DNA of 29,434 nucleotides, taken from JAFHCF01 sp048497495. GTDB lineage: Bacteria; Pseudomonadota; Alphaproteobacteria; Rhizobiales; Ancalomicrobiaceae. A program made the translations under genes and the position numbers. Positions 9,324 to 15,264 of the stretch are shown here, piece after piece; position 1 is the stretch's first letter, and every line of letters starts with the position of its first letter. The DNA lies in the NCBI GenBank assembly GCA_048497495.1, contig JAFHCF010000235.1:1-29434 (forward strand), in the 5' to 3' direction. The notes under the pieces were generated by a model. The model had not been told where the DNA came from, did no database searches, and saw nothing but the letters and a program-made list of their open reading frames with translations.

Positions 9324-10361
9324 ATGCGCACCATCACCTTTCGCCGCCCGGACGATTGGCATGTTCACTTCCGCGACGGCGCGCCGATGAGCGCGGTCGT
9401 GCCCTTCACGGCGCGGGCCTTCGGCCGGGCGATCGTCATGCCCAACCTGTCGCCGCCGGTGACGACGACGGCGATGGCGGCGGCCTATCGCGATCGGATC
9501 CGCGCCGCCGTGCCGGAGGGCGTCGACTTCACGCCGTTGATGACCGCCTATCTCACCGACGGCACCGATCCGGTCGACATCGTCGCCGGCTTCCGCGACG
9601 GCGTGCTGAGCGCGGTGAAGCTCTATCCGGCGCATGCCACCACCAATTCGCAGTTCGGGGTGACCTCGATCGCCGCCGTCTCGGGCGTGCTGGCGGCGAT
9701 GGAGACGGCCGGGATGCCGCTGCTCGTCCACGGCGAGGTGACGCGCGCCGAGGTCGACATCTTCGATCGCGAGGCGCGCTTCGTCGACGAGGTGCTGGTA
9801 CCGATGCTCGCCGACTTCCCCGCCCTCAAGGTCGTGCTCGAGCACGTCACCACGGCGGAGGGGGTGGAGATCGTGCGGGCCAACGCCGGCCGCATGGCCG
9901 GGACGATGACGCCGCAGCATCTGCTCTTCGATCGCAACGAGATCTTCCGGGGCGGCATCCGGCCGCACATGTACTGCCTGCCGATCCTCAAGCGCGCGAC
10001 CCACAAGCGGGCGCTGCGGCAGGCCGCGACCAGCGGCGAGGCCTCGTTCTTCCTCGGCACCGACACCGCTCCGCACATGCGCCACCTCAAGGAGACGGCC
10101 TGCGGCTGCGCCGGGGTGTTCTCGGCGCCGACCGCGCTCGAGGCCTATCTCCAGGTCTTCGCCGAGGAAGGGGCGCTCGATCGCTTCGAGGCCTTCGCCT
10201 CGCTCAACGGCCCGGCCTTCTACGGCCTCGCTCCCAACGAGGAGCGGGTGACGTGGGCGGAGAGGTCGCGCCTGGTGGCCGAAGCGGTGCCGGTGGCGGG
10301 CGAGGGCGAGATCGTCCCCCTGTTCGGCGGCGAAACCGTCGCGTGGTCGCCTTTGGTGTAA
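9324..10361 (+). CDS. pyrC: Dihydroorotase (PyrC, class II type)
   Basis: Catalyses reversible cyclisation of N-carbamoyl-aspartate to dihydroorotate in de novo pyrimidine synthesis, in the cytosol. The 345-residue length and motifs match E. coli-type PyrC. Metal ligands H13/H15 are in DWHVHFRDG. The carboxylated lysine K99 is in VKLYPAHATTNSQFG. H136 (LLVHGEV) and H174 (LEHVTT) are metal ligands. D247 in LGTDTAPH is the catalytic aspartate. All binuclear-zinc residues are present. The ATG follows a good ribosome-binding site (CGAGGAGCGA) at about 7-8 bp. The gene is preceded by an intrinsic terminator and a 150-bp leader, so it has its own promoter. The next gene, 118 bp downstream, has its own regulatory-looking leader. 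Confidence 0.96.
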   Translation: MRTITFRRPDDWHVHFRDGAPMSAVVPFTARAFGRAIVMPNLSPPVTTTAMAAAYRDRIRAAVPEGVDFTPLMTAYLTDGTDPVDIVAGFRDGVLSAVKLYPAHATTNSQFGVTSIAAVSGVLAAMETAGMPLLVHGEVTRAEVDIFDREARFVDEVLVPMLADFPALKVVLEHVTTAEGVEIVRANAGRMAGTMTPQHLLFDRNEIFRGGIRPHMYCLPILKRATHKRALRQAATSGEASFFLGTDTAPHMRHLKETACGCAGVFSAPTALEAYLQVFAEEGALDRFEAFASLNGPAFYGLAPNEERVTWAERSRLVAEAVPVAGEGEIVPLFGGETVAWSPLV

Positions 10362-10377
10362 GATCTGCCGGCGAATT

Positions 10378-10422
10378 CACACTGTGCAGTGCGGTGTGAT
10401 CGCGATAGGGTTTTGCGGTGCG
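10378..10422. promoter_or_regulatory. TGC-rich inverted repeat and TGCGGTGC box upstream of the MaoC hydratase
   Basis: An imperfect palindrome, CACACTG (10378-10384), seven bases, CGGTGTG (10392-10398), has a 6-of-7 match between arms. Its centre contains TGCAGTGC. A second box TTTTGCGGTGCG follows at 10411-10422. The region lies 60-100 bp before the MaoC-family ATG, the usual place for promoter and operator. The box core matches sequences at 9049, 14508 (opposite strand) and 18867. The binding protein is unknown. PhaR-like repressors are one candidate, by resemblance only. Confidence 0.45.
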
Positions 10423-10479
10423 ACGAGCCCGCGGTGACGTCGAACGCGCCTTTCGGGCGCACGACGAGAGAGCGTTGAC

Positions 10480-11022
10480 ATGACCTTCCTGGAAAATCGG
10501 ACTTTCGATGAAATCGTCGTCGGCGACCACGCCGAGGTGACGCGCGAGGTCGGCGCCGCCGACATCGAACTCTTCGCCGTCGTCTCCGGCGACGTCAATC
10601 CGGCCCATCTCGACCCGGTCTATGCCGCCGGCACCCGCTTCAAGGGCGTCATCATGCACGGCATGTGGGGCGGCGCGGTGATCTCGTCGCTGCTCGGCAC
10701 CCGGCTTCCCGGCCCCGGCACGATCTATCTGTCGCAGTCGCTCGCCTTCAAGCGGCCGGTGTGCATCGGCGACCGCATCACCGCGCGGGTCGAGGTCAAG
10801 TCGAAGCGCGACGACAAGAAGATCGTCACCTTCGACTGCGTCGCGGTGAATCAGAACGGCGACAAGGTGATCGAGGGCGAGGCGGTGGTCCTGGCGCCGA
10901 CCGAGAAGGTGCGGGTGCCGATGCCGGTCGTGCCCGAGGTCCATCTGTCGCATCCCGATGCGCCGGCAGCCGGCGGCGCCCGGATCGGCGATCTCGTCGC
11001 CGATGGGGTCGCGGAATGCTGA
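10480..11022 (+). CDS. MaoC-family (R)-specific enoyl-CoA hydratase, stand-alone
   Basis: Hot-dog fold hydratase of 180 residues that adds water to trans-2-enoyl-CoA to give (R)-3-hydroxyacyl-CoA. The family's catalytic motif is clear in AVVSGDVNPAHLD, with D38 and H43 the expected catalytic pair. HGMWGGAVISSLLGTRLPGPG and FKRPVCIGDRITARVEV are typical. From memory, the sequence most resembles the N-terminal domain of bifunctional enoyl-CoA hydratase/phosphate acetyltransferase proteins. Here it stops after about 150 core residues plus a 30-residue polar tail, with no acetyltransferase domain. A PhaJ-like role feeding polyhydroxybutyrate, or a role in crotonyl-CoA metabolism, is possible. ATG 10480 has a purine-rich GAGAGAG upstream. 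The stop sits 11 bp before the DUF423 start, so the two are likely cotranscribed. Confidence 0.85.
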   Translation: MTFLENRTFDEIVVGDHAEVTREVGAADIELFAVVSGDVNPAHLDPVYAAGTRFKGVIMHGMWGGAVISSLLGTRLPGPGTIYLSQSLAFKRPVCIGDRITARVEVKSKRDDKKIVTFDCVAVNQNGDKVIEGEAVVLAPTEKVRVPMPVVPEVHLSHPDAPAAGGARIGDLVADGVAEC

Positions 11023-11033
11023 GGGCGCCGAGG

Positions 11034-11414
11034 ATGCGCCCCTCCGCCCTTCTCATCGCCCTGGCAGGCCTCCTCGGGGCGGCCGGCGTGGCCGACGGCG
11101 CGGTCGCCGCCCATGTCGCCGGCGGCGCCATGTTGGGGCAGGCGTCGCAGATCCTGATGGTCCACGCCGCCGCCCTCCTCGGCCTCGCCGCCCTCGTCGG
11201 CCGGGCCGGCGAGCGGATGGTGCCGGCGCTCGCGGCGGCGGCCCTCGGGCTCGGCGCCGGGCTCTTCGGCCTCGACGTGACGCTTCTCGCCCTTCGCGGA
11301 GAGCGGCTCTTTCCCTATGCCGCGCCGATCGGCGGCTCGACGATGATCGGCGCCTGGCTGGTCGTCGGCCTGCTGGCGCTGGCCGGCCGACTGAGCCCGA
11401 GCGGGCGCGACTGA
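11034..11414 (+). CDS. DUF423 family membrane protein
   Basis: Small integral membrane protein of 126 residues with about four hydrophobic segments. It shows the family hallmarks: a GAAGVADGAVAAH motif near the N-terminus, a histidine in the second helix region (LMVHAAALLGLAAL), and the C-terminal RLFPYAAPIGGSTMIGAWL. E. coli YgdD belongs to this family, whose function is unknown. Start chosen at ATG 11034 because TGAGGG at 11020-11025 gives a Shine-Dalgarno at 8 bp. An in-frame ATG at 11016 overlapping the MaoC stop would add six residues (MLRAPR). Either way it is closely coupled to the MaoC gene. In other alphaproteobacteria I recall such genes near citE-like and sdh genes, as here. Confidence 0.85.
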   Translation: MRPSALLIALAGLLGAAGVADGAVAAHVAGGAMLGQASQILMVHAAALLGLAALVGRAGERMVPALAAAALGLGAGLFGLDVTLLALRGERLFPYAAPIGGSTMIGAWLVVGLLALAGRLSPSGRD

Positions 11415-11437
11415 CGGCACGAGCCCGAGCGGGCGCG
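11393..11437. repeat. 17-bp direct repeat spanning the DUF423 stop codon
   Basis: GAGCCCGAGCGGGCGCG occurs at 11393-11409, inside the last codons of the DUF423 gene. It is repeated exactly at 11421-11437, after the stop (TGA 11412-11414). The copy looks like a local tandem duplication with an 11-bp spacer. Downstream sequence is a GGCCGGCGGCCGGCGGC run. Confidence 0.75.
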
Positions 11438-11535
11438 GCCGGCGGCCGGCGGCTGCTTCCATCGGCCGATTGCTGAGCGGCATGGGCTTCGCTAGGGTCC
11501 GGCCGTCGATCGAAGTGCCTTGCCGGAGAGACCCC

Positions 11536-12423
11536 ATGATCATTCGTCCGCGCCGCAGCGTCCTCTACATGCCGGGGTCCAACGCCCGGGCGTTGGAGAA
11601 GGCCAAGACCCTATCGACCGACGCGGTGATCCTCGACCTCGAGGATTCCGTCGCGCCGGATGCCAAGGAGGTGGCGCGCGACCAGGTCGTGGCGGTGGTG
11701 AAGGCCGGCGGTTTCGGGCCGCGCGAGGTGGTGATCCGGGTCAATTCGCTCGCCGGCCCCTGGGGTCTGAGTGATCTCGAGGCGGCGGCGGGCGTCGTCC
11801 CCGACGCGGTGCTGATCCCCAAGGTGTCGAGCGCGGCGGACGTCCACGAGGCCGCCGCCGTGCTCGATCGGATCGGCGCGCCGGAGAGCGTCGCGATCTG
11901 GGCGATGTTCGAGACGCCGCTCGCGGTCTTGAACGCCGGCGCCATCGCGGCGGCGACCGGCACCCGCGAAGGCCGGCGCCTGTCGGTGTTCGTTCTCGGC
12001 ACCAACGATCTCGCCAAGGAGACCCGGGCCCGCTTCGTCCCCGGGCGCGCGCCGATGTTGCCGTGGCTCGCCACGGCGCTCGCCGCCGGCCGCGCCCATG
12101 GCCTCGACGTCATCGACGGCGTCTACAACGATCTCTCGGACACCGAGGGGCTGATCGCCGAATGCGAGCAGGGCCGCGATCTCGGCATGGACGGCAAGAC
12201 GCTGATCCACCCCAATCAAATGGCGGTGGCCAACCGGATGTTCTCACCGTCGGAGGCGGACGTGACGCAGGCGGAGAAGATCCTCGCCGCCTTCGCGCTG
12301 CCGGAGAACGCCTCGAAGGGGGTCATCACCCTCGACGGCCGCATGGTCGAGCTGTTGCATGCCGAAATGGCGAAACGGACCGTCGCCATCGCCCGCGCCA
12401 TCGCGGCGGCGGCCGTCGCCTGA
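11536..12423 (+). CDS. HpcH/HpaI aldolase/citrate lyase family protein, likely (3S)-malyl-CoA thioesterase or lyase (Mcl2-like)
   Basis: TIM-barrel CitE-like enzyme of 295 residues. Motifs in order: SVLYMPGSNARALEKA (CoA binding), ILDLEDSVAPDAK (residues 32-44), VVIRVNS, LIPKVSSAADV, IWAMFETPLAVLNA with the Mg-binding Glu, FVLGTNDLAKE with the Mg-binding Asp, and GMDGKTLIHPNQ. From memory this is closest to Rhodobacter Mcl2, which hydrolyses (S)-malyl-CoA to malate and CoA and completes glyoxylate plus acetyl-CoA condensation in the ethylmalonyl-CoA pathway. Mcl1 is less similar. Start ATG 11536 follows CGGAGAGA. The presence of mesaconyl-CoA hydratase and sdhCDAB in the same window supports the pathway. 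Alternatives are another beta-hydroxyacyl-CoA lyase or citramalyl-CoA lyase. Confidence 0.85.
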   Translation: MIIRPRRSVLYMPGSNARALEKAKTLSTDAVILDLEDSVAPDAKEVARDQVVAVVKAGGFGPREVVIRVNSLAGPWGLSDLEAAAGVVPDAVLIPKVSSAADVHEAAAVLDRIGAPESVAIWAMFETPLAVLNAGAIAAATGTREGRRLSVFVLGTNDLAKETRARFVPGRAPMLPWLATALAAGRAHGLDVIDGVYNDLSDTEGLIAECEQGRDLGMDGKTLIHPNQMAVANRMFSPSEADVTQAEKILAAFALPENASKGVITLDGRMVELLHAEMAKRTVAIARAIAAAAVA

Positions 12424-12436
12424 GGGGGGATCCGCG

Positions 12437-12643
12437 ATGAAGCACTACCGTCTTCTCACCGGCCCGGACGACGCCGCCTTCTGCAAGCGCGTCTCCGCCG
12501 CCCTCAACAAGGGTTGGCAGCTCTGCGGCAACCCGACACTGACCTTCGATCCGGTCAAGGGCCGGGTGATCTGCGGACAGGCGATCACCAAGGACGTGAT
12601 GGGCGTCGCCTATTCCGACGACACGGTGCTGTCGGACTACTGA
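12437..12643 (+). CDS. DUF1737 domain small protein
   Basis: Acidic-to-neutral cytosolic protein of 68 residues. MKHYRLLTGPDDAAFCKRV followed by LNKGWQLCGNPTLTFD is the DUF1737 pattern (YRLLTG... N-GWxLxG). A GAGGGGGG Shine-Dalgarno overlaps the stop of the upstream Mcl2-like gene and lies 7 bp before the ATG, so translation is coupled to it. The C-terminus CGQAITKDVMGVAYSDD has no recognised function. The family is of unknown role. The association with a CitE-like gene suggests a regulatory or accessory part in the same pathway, but that is inference only. Confidence 0.85.
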   Translation: MKHYRLLTGPDDAAFCKRVSAALNKGWQLCGNPTLTFDPVKGRVICGQAITKDVMGVAYSDDTVLSDY

Positions 12644-12688
12644 TCCTCGGTCGCTTCGGTCAGGTCGGAAGGCAGGAGCCTCGGGGCG

Positions 12689-12997
12689 TCAGGGGGCAGG
12701 CGGAATCGCGATCGGGCTCCGCCACGCGGTGGCGATCCGGCTCTGTGGCGCGGGGTCGGGCAGAGCGGACACCGGGCAGGGGGCGTCCAGGACCTTCCAG
12801 GACGTGATGTTGAGATCCATCACGCAGCGGGCGAGCCGGGGGCCGTCGGGGGTGCGCAGGCAGATCGTGCCGCCGAGTTCGACACGCTTGCCCGGGGCGC
12901 GGCAGGTGCACTCGATGGCGGCGGCGGACGAGACGACCGTGGTCATGGCCCCGATGAGGCTCACGACGGCGGTGACGATGTCCAGGGTCCTTGCCAT
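12689..12997 (-). CDS. Small cysteine-containing secreted protein of unknown function
   Basis: A 102-residue protein with a hydrophobic N-terminal segment (residues about 6-27, ending SSAAA) that looks like a signal peptide. A short mature part with five cysteines (C30, C32, C46, C58, C74) follows, in motifs ECTCRAPGKRVELG, ICLRTPDGPRLARC and TSWKVLDAPCPV. This pattern looks like a conserved periplasmic family of alphaproteobacteria that I cannot name. Oxidised disulfides are likely, with one unpaired cysteine. The C-terminal 25 residues are Pro/Ala-rich. Start ATG 12997 lacks a strong ribosome-binding site. The open frame continues upstream 28 codons, without signal-peptide character. It is last in a minus-strand series after the Omp19-like and CMD genes. 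Confidence 0.72.
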   Translation of the reverse strand: MARTLDIVTAVVSLIGAMTTVVSSAAAIECTCRAPGKRVELGGTICLRTPDGPRLARCVMDLNITSWKVLDAPCPVSALPDPAPQSRIATAWRSPIAIPPAP

Positions 12998-13096
12998 GGC
13001 GAAATCATCGCACGGGGCGGGTGTCGCGACAAGGACGCGCGATTGCCCCATTCCGACCCGCGATGGCCTGATGGCACTCATGAGATCGCGGCGCGA

Positions 13097-13504
13097 TCAC
13101 TTCGCCGGCGGATTGCGGAAGACGTCGTCGACGGGGACCTGCAGGGCGGTGACCAGGCGATTGGTCTCGGCCGCCATGCCGATCACGGCGATCAGTTCCA
13201 TGTGCTGTTCGGCGGTCATGCCCTTGGCGCGGGCGGCGGTCGTGTGCGAGGCGACGCAATATTCGCAGCCGTGGGCGATCGAGACGGCGACGTAGAGCAT
13301 CTCCTTGACGAGAGGGTCGATGGATCCCGGACCCATGACCTGCTTGATACTCTCCCAGGTGCGCTTCAGCGTGACCGGATCGTTGGCGAGCGCCCGCCAG
13401 AAATTGTTGACGAAGTCGGTCTTGCGGGTGGCGCGGATGTCGTCGAAGACGGCGCGCGCCTCCGCCGAGAGCTCGTCGTCGGTGAGAAGATGGACGGTGG
13501 GCAT
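13097..13504 (-). CDS. Carboxymuconolactone decarboxylase family protein, AhpD-like
   Basis: A 135-residue all-helical protein of the CMD/AhpD superfamily. The redox motif C80-E-Y-C83 with H87 (HGCEYCVASHTTAARAKG) is intact, as in AhpD-like peroxide-reducing proteins. True gamma-carboxymuconolactone decarboxylases lack the CxxC. The preceding LVKEMLYVAVSIA helix is typical. It probably acts as a thiol-disulfide oxidoreductase against peroxides, with unknown partner. ATG 13504 gives the expected N-terminus for the family. It lies 96 bp downstream of the Omp19-like gene on the same strand. Confidence 0.88.
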   Translation of the reverse strand: MPTVHLLTDDELSAEARAVFDDIRATRKTDFVNNFWRALANDPVTLKRTWESIKQVMGPGSIDPLVKEMLYVAVSIAHGCEYCVASHTTAARAKGMTAEQHMELIAVIGMAAETNRLVTALQVPVDDVFRNPPAK

Positions 13505-13600
13505 CGCGGACGGGCTCCCAATGGTACGCGGACGACGGTGATGAGGCCGTCCGAACCGGGAAGATGGCGATGGGCCATTCTCCTCGGGGCGAGAGGAGGC

Positions 13601-14182
13601 TCAGCGCGACAGCGAGACCGGCACGCTCGAGGCGGTGGTGCCGTTGAACTTCTCGCCGCCGGCGCTGTTGAGGGTGGCGACGATCGAACCGTCGGCGCCC
13701 TTGAGCGTGACCTGCCGGCCCTGGAGGTCCCAGGCGGAGATCTTCGCCAATTCGGGCGAATTGCAGCCCTTGGAGATGGCGCGATAGCCGCCGGCCCAAC
13801 TGGTCAGGTTCATGAACAACTGGCAATTGTCGGAGCCGGACGACAGCCGCCAGCCGCCGAGCAGCTCGGTGCGCCCGACCGGCGCGCCCTTGTCGGGGCC
13901 GACGGCGGCGACCTGGGCGGGCTTGGCCGGCGTCGCCATCGGCGGCGGCGGGGTGGGCGGCGGGGCGTTGGGGTCGAGCGGCTGGCCGGCCATCGGCGCG
14001 ACCGAACCATCGGCCAGCGGCGGCAGCGGTTGCAGCGCGCCTTGGGAGACCGGGGCCGTCGGGGCGGCGGGCAAGGGCTCGTAACGGGGAACGGTCGGGC
14101 CGTCGTTGAGGCCGAGACGACCGCACCCGGCGACCGTGCCGGCCAACAGTAGCGCGACGGCTACCCGATTTCCGCGAATCAT
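13601..14182 (-). CDS. Omp19-like outer-membrane lipoprotein, protease inhibitor Inh family
   Basis: Lipoprotein of 193 residues. The signal peptide VAVALLLAGTVAGC has a lipobox ending at C20, so it should be lipidated and sorted to the outer membrane. A Pro/Ala-rich linker (residues about 25-90, including APPPTPPPP) precedes a C-terminal beta-barrel inhibitor domain. That domain reads LLGGWRLSSGSDNCQLFMNL, then GYRAISKGCNSPELAKISAW and GSIVATLNSAGGEKFNGTT, ending VSLSR. The two domain cysteines would form the family disulfide. This matches Brucella Omp19, a protease inhibitor that protects surface antigens. Two ATGs are possible. I chose 14182 because GAGGAG lies 9 bp upstream, while ATG 14188 would leave only 3 bp. 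The long structured intergenic region upstream probably contains its promoter. Confidence 0.87.
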   Translation of the reverse strand: MIRGNRVAVALLLAGTVAGCGRLGLNDGPTVPRYEPLPAAPTAPVSQGALQPLPPLADGSVAPMAGQPLDPNAPPPTPPPPMATPAKPAQVAAVGPDKGAPVGRTELLGGWRLSSGSDNCQLFMNLTSWAGGYRAISKGCNSPELAKISAWDLQGRQVTLKGADGSIVATLNSAGGEKFNGTTASSVPVSLSR

Positions 14183-14261
14183 CGGCATCGACTCCTCGAT
14201 AGACCACTCGACCGCAGTTTTACCGCGATCCTCCGCCGACCGCGACCCCCACGGCGACCTC

Positions 14262-14312
14262 GTGGTTCGATCGAGACGGATGGTTCCCGTCCGTCTCGTG
14301 AATTCGAACCAC
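14262..14312. repeat. Long imperfect hairpin with an 18-bp stem in the 14189-14577 non-coding region
   Basis: Outer arms GTGGTTCGA (14262-14270) and TCGAACCAC (14304-14312) are perfect complements. Inner arms CGAGACGGA (14272-14280) and TCCGTCTCG (14290-14298) are also perfect, around a 9-base loop. A 1/5-base internal loop separates the two stems. No T-run follows on either strand, so it is not a classical terminator. It may be a 5'-UTR structure of the Omp19-like mRNA, a REP-like element or part of a non-coding RNA. Besides this, the 389-bp gap holds a 16-bp palindrome (14320-14335) and TGC/GCA boxes (14508-14537). I see nothing coding in it. Confidence 0.6.
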
Positions 14313-14319
14313 TATCTCA

Positions 14320-14335
14320 TTGACCACGTGGTCAA
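14320..14335. promoter_or_regulatory. Perfect 16-bp palindrome, operator-like
   Basis: TTGACCACGTGGTCAA is a perfect palindrome. It lies between the divergent Omp19-like (-) and GNAT (+) genes and is flanked by an AT-richer stretch. GntR-family operators often have this form, but the half-site order differs from the FadR site TGGTCNGACCA. A TTGACC on each strand could also serve as -35 element, so binding would occlude polymerase. The binding protein is not identifiable from this window. Confidence 0.5.
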
Positions 14336-14507
14336 AATCCGACGCTTGCGGGACGCGGGCGTCAGATTGTCTCGACCACCGGGCGGCAGCATCATCCGGG
14401 ATCACGGCGATTTCGCGGGTGGGTACCGTGTTCGTCATCAGCCGAAGGTCTGCGGCAGAATGACGCATGTAAGGCGTTTCACTGAGTCGCCCCATTGCTG
14501 CCATACC

Positions 14508-14537
14508 GCACCGCACAATAGCATTTCAGCAAATGCT
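14508..14537. promoter_or_regulatory. TGC/GCA box cluster upstream of the GNAT gene
   Basis: GCACCGCA at 14508-14515 is the reverse complement of the TGCGGTGC box seen at 9049 and 10414. It is followed by an inverted repeat AGCATTT-CAGC-AAATGCT at 14520-14537. The cluster ends 40 bp before the acetyltransferase ATG, where promoter and operator are expected. Confidence 0.42.
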
Positions 14538-14577
14538 GCGATGCACGCGCACCGCCGCGCTCATTCGGAGGTCGAAG

Positions 14578-15162
14578 ATGACCGATCTTGCCCAGGGCTC
14601 GATCCGCAAGCTGTGGATGGCGGACATCCCCGCTTTCCGCGATCACATGTTGCGCCTGGACTCCGCGACCCGGCGCAACCGGTTCGGGATGGCGGCGGGC
14701 GACGACTTCATCCGCCGTTATGCCGAGACCAGCTTCACCCTCGACACGCTGATCCACGGCGTCTTCGTCGACGATCGTCTCGTCGGCGTCGGCGAATTGC
14801 GGCTGCTCGGCACCGCGCCCAAGGAGGCGGAAGCCGCCTTCTCGGTGGAGCTCGACTGGCAGGGCCGCGGCCATGGTTCGAAGCTGATGGAATCGGTGGT
14901 CCTGGCGGCGCGCAATCGCCGCATCCGCCGGATCTACATGAACTGCCTCGCCTCCAACGGCCAGATGCAGCGGCTGGCGCGGCGCGCCGGCGCCGAACTC
15001 GAATACGAATGCGGCGACGTCGTCGGCCTGGTCCTGCCGGAGATGCCCTCGGCGGTGTCCTACCTGCGCGAGGCGGTCGGCGACGGCTACGGCTGGGCGA
15101 CGGCGGTGGTCGAGTTGCAGAAGCGCTCGGTGGTCGGCAGCCTGTTCCACCGCGCCTCCTGA
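14578..15162 (+). CDS. GNAT family N-acetyltransferase
   Basis: A 194-residue single-domain acetyltransferase. Motifs: an N-terminal strand-helix with LDSATRRNRFGM, the central strand LIHGVFVDDRLVGVGELRLL, and the acetyl-CoA pyrophosphate loop in VELDWQGRGHGSKLMESVVLAA (Q-G-R-G-H-G). A C-terminal region with NCLASNGQMQRLARRAGAEL follows. ATG 14578 has GGAGGT 5 bp upstream. An in-frame ATG at 14533 would add 15 residues without a Shine-Dalgarno and would cover the regulatory boxes, so I reject it. The LDSATRRNRF start resembles a GNAT group found fused to, or beside, regulators in proteobacteria. The substrate is unknown. It ends at a strong bidirectional terminator. Confidence 0.85.
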   Translation: MTDLAQGSIRKLWMADIPAFRDHMLRLDSATRRNRFGMAAGDDFIRRYAETSFTLDTLIHGVFVDDRLVGVGELRLLGTAPKEAEAAFSVELDWQGRGHGSKLMESVVLAARNRRIRRIYMNCLASNGQMQRLARRAGAELEYECGDVVGLVLPEMPSAVSYLREAVGDGYGWATAVVELQKRSVVGSLFHRAS

Positions 15163-15211
15163 AGGCGGCGATCCAGGTCGGGCGACACGGTCGTCCGGCC
15201 GGCTCGAAATG

Positions 15212-15252
15212 AAAAAGCCCCGGTGGATCGCTCCACCGGGGCTCGTTTTTTT
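15212..15252. terminator. Bidirectional Rho-independent terminator between the GNAT gene and sdhB
   Basis: A perfect 12-bp stem, AGCCCCGGTGGA (15216-15227) and TCCACCGGGGCT (15232-15243), has a TCGC loop. On the + strand it is followed by CG and seven Ts (15246-15252). On the - strand it is followed by a T-run, given by AAAAA at 15212-15216. It serves both convergent transcripts, the GNAT gene and the sdhCDAB operon. Confidence 0.93.
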
Positions 15253-15264
15253 CAGGGACGTCGA

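Noticed and set aside
12729..13295. A + strand open frame of 188 codons opposite the secreted protein and the CMD gene
   Set aside because: The minus-strand genes have clear motifs (CxxC, signal peptide), and this frame has none.
14533..14577. Upstream start for the GNAT protein
   Set aside because: The extension has no Shine-Dalgarno and overlaps operator-like boxes. ATG 14578 has GGAGGT at proper spacing.
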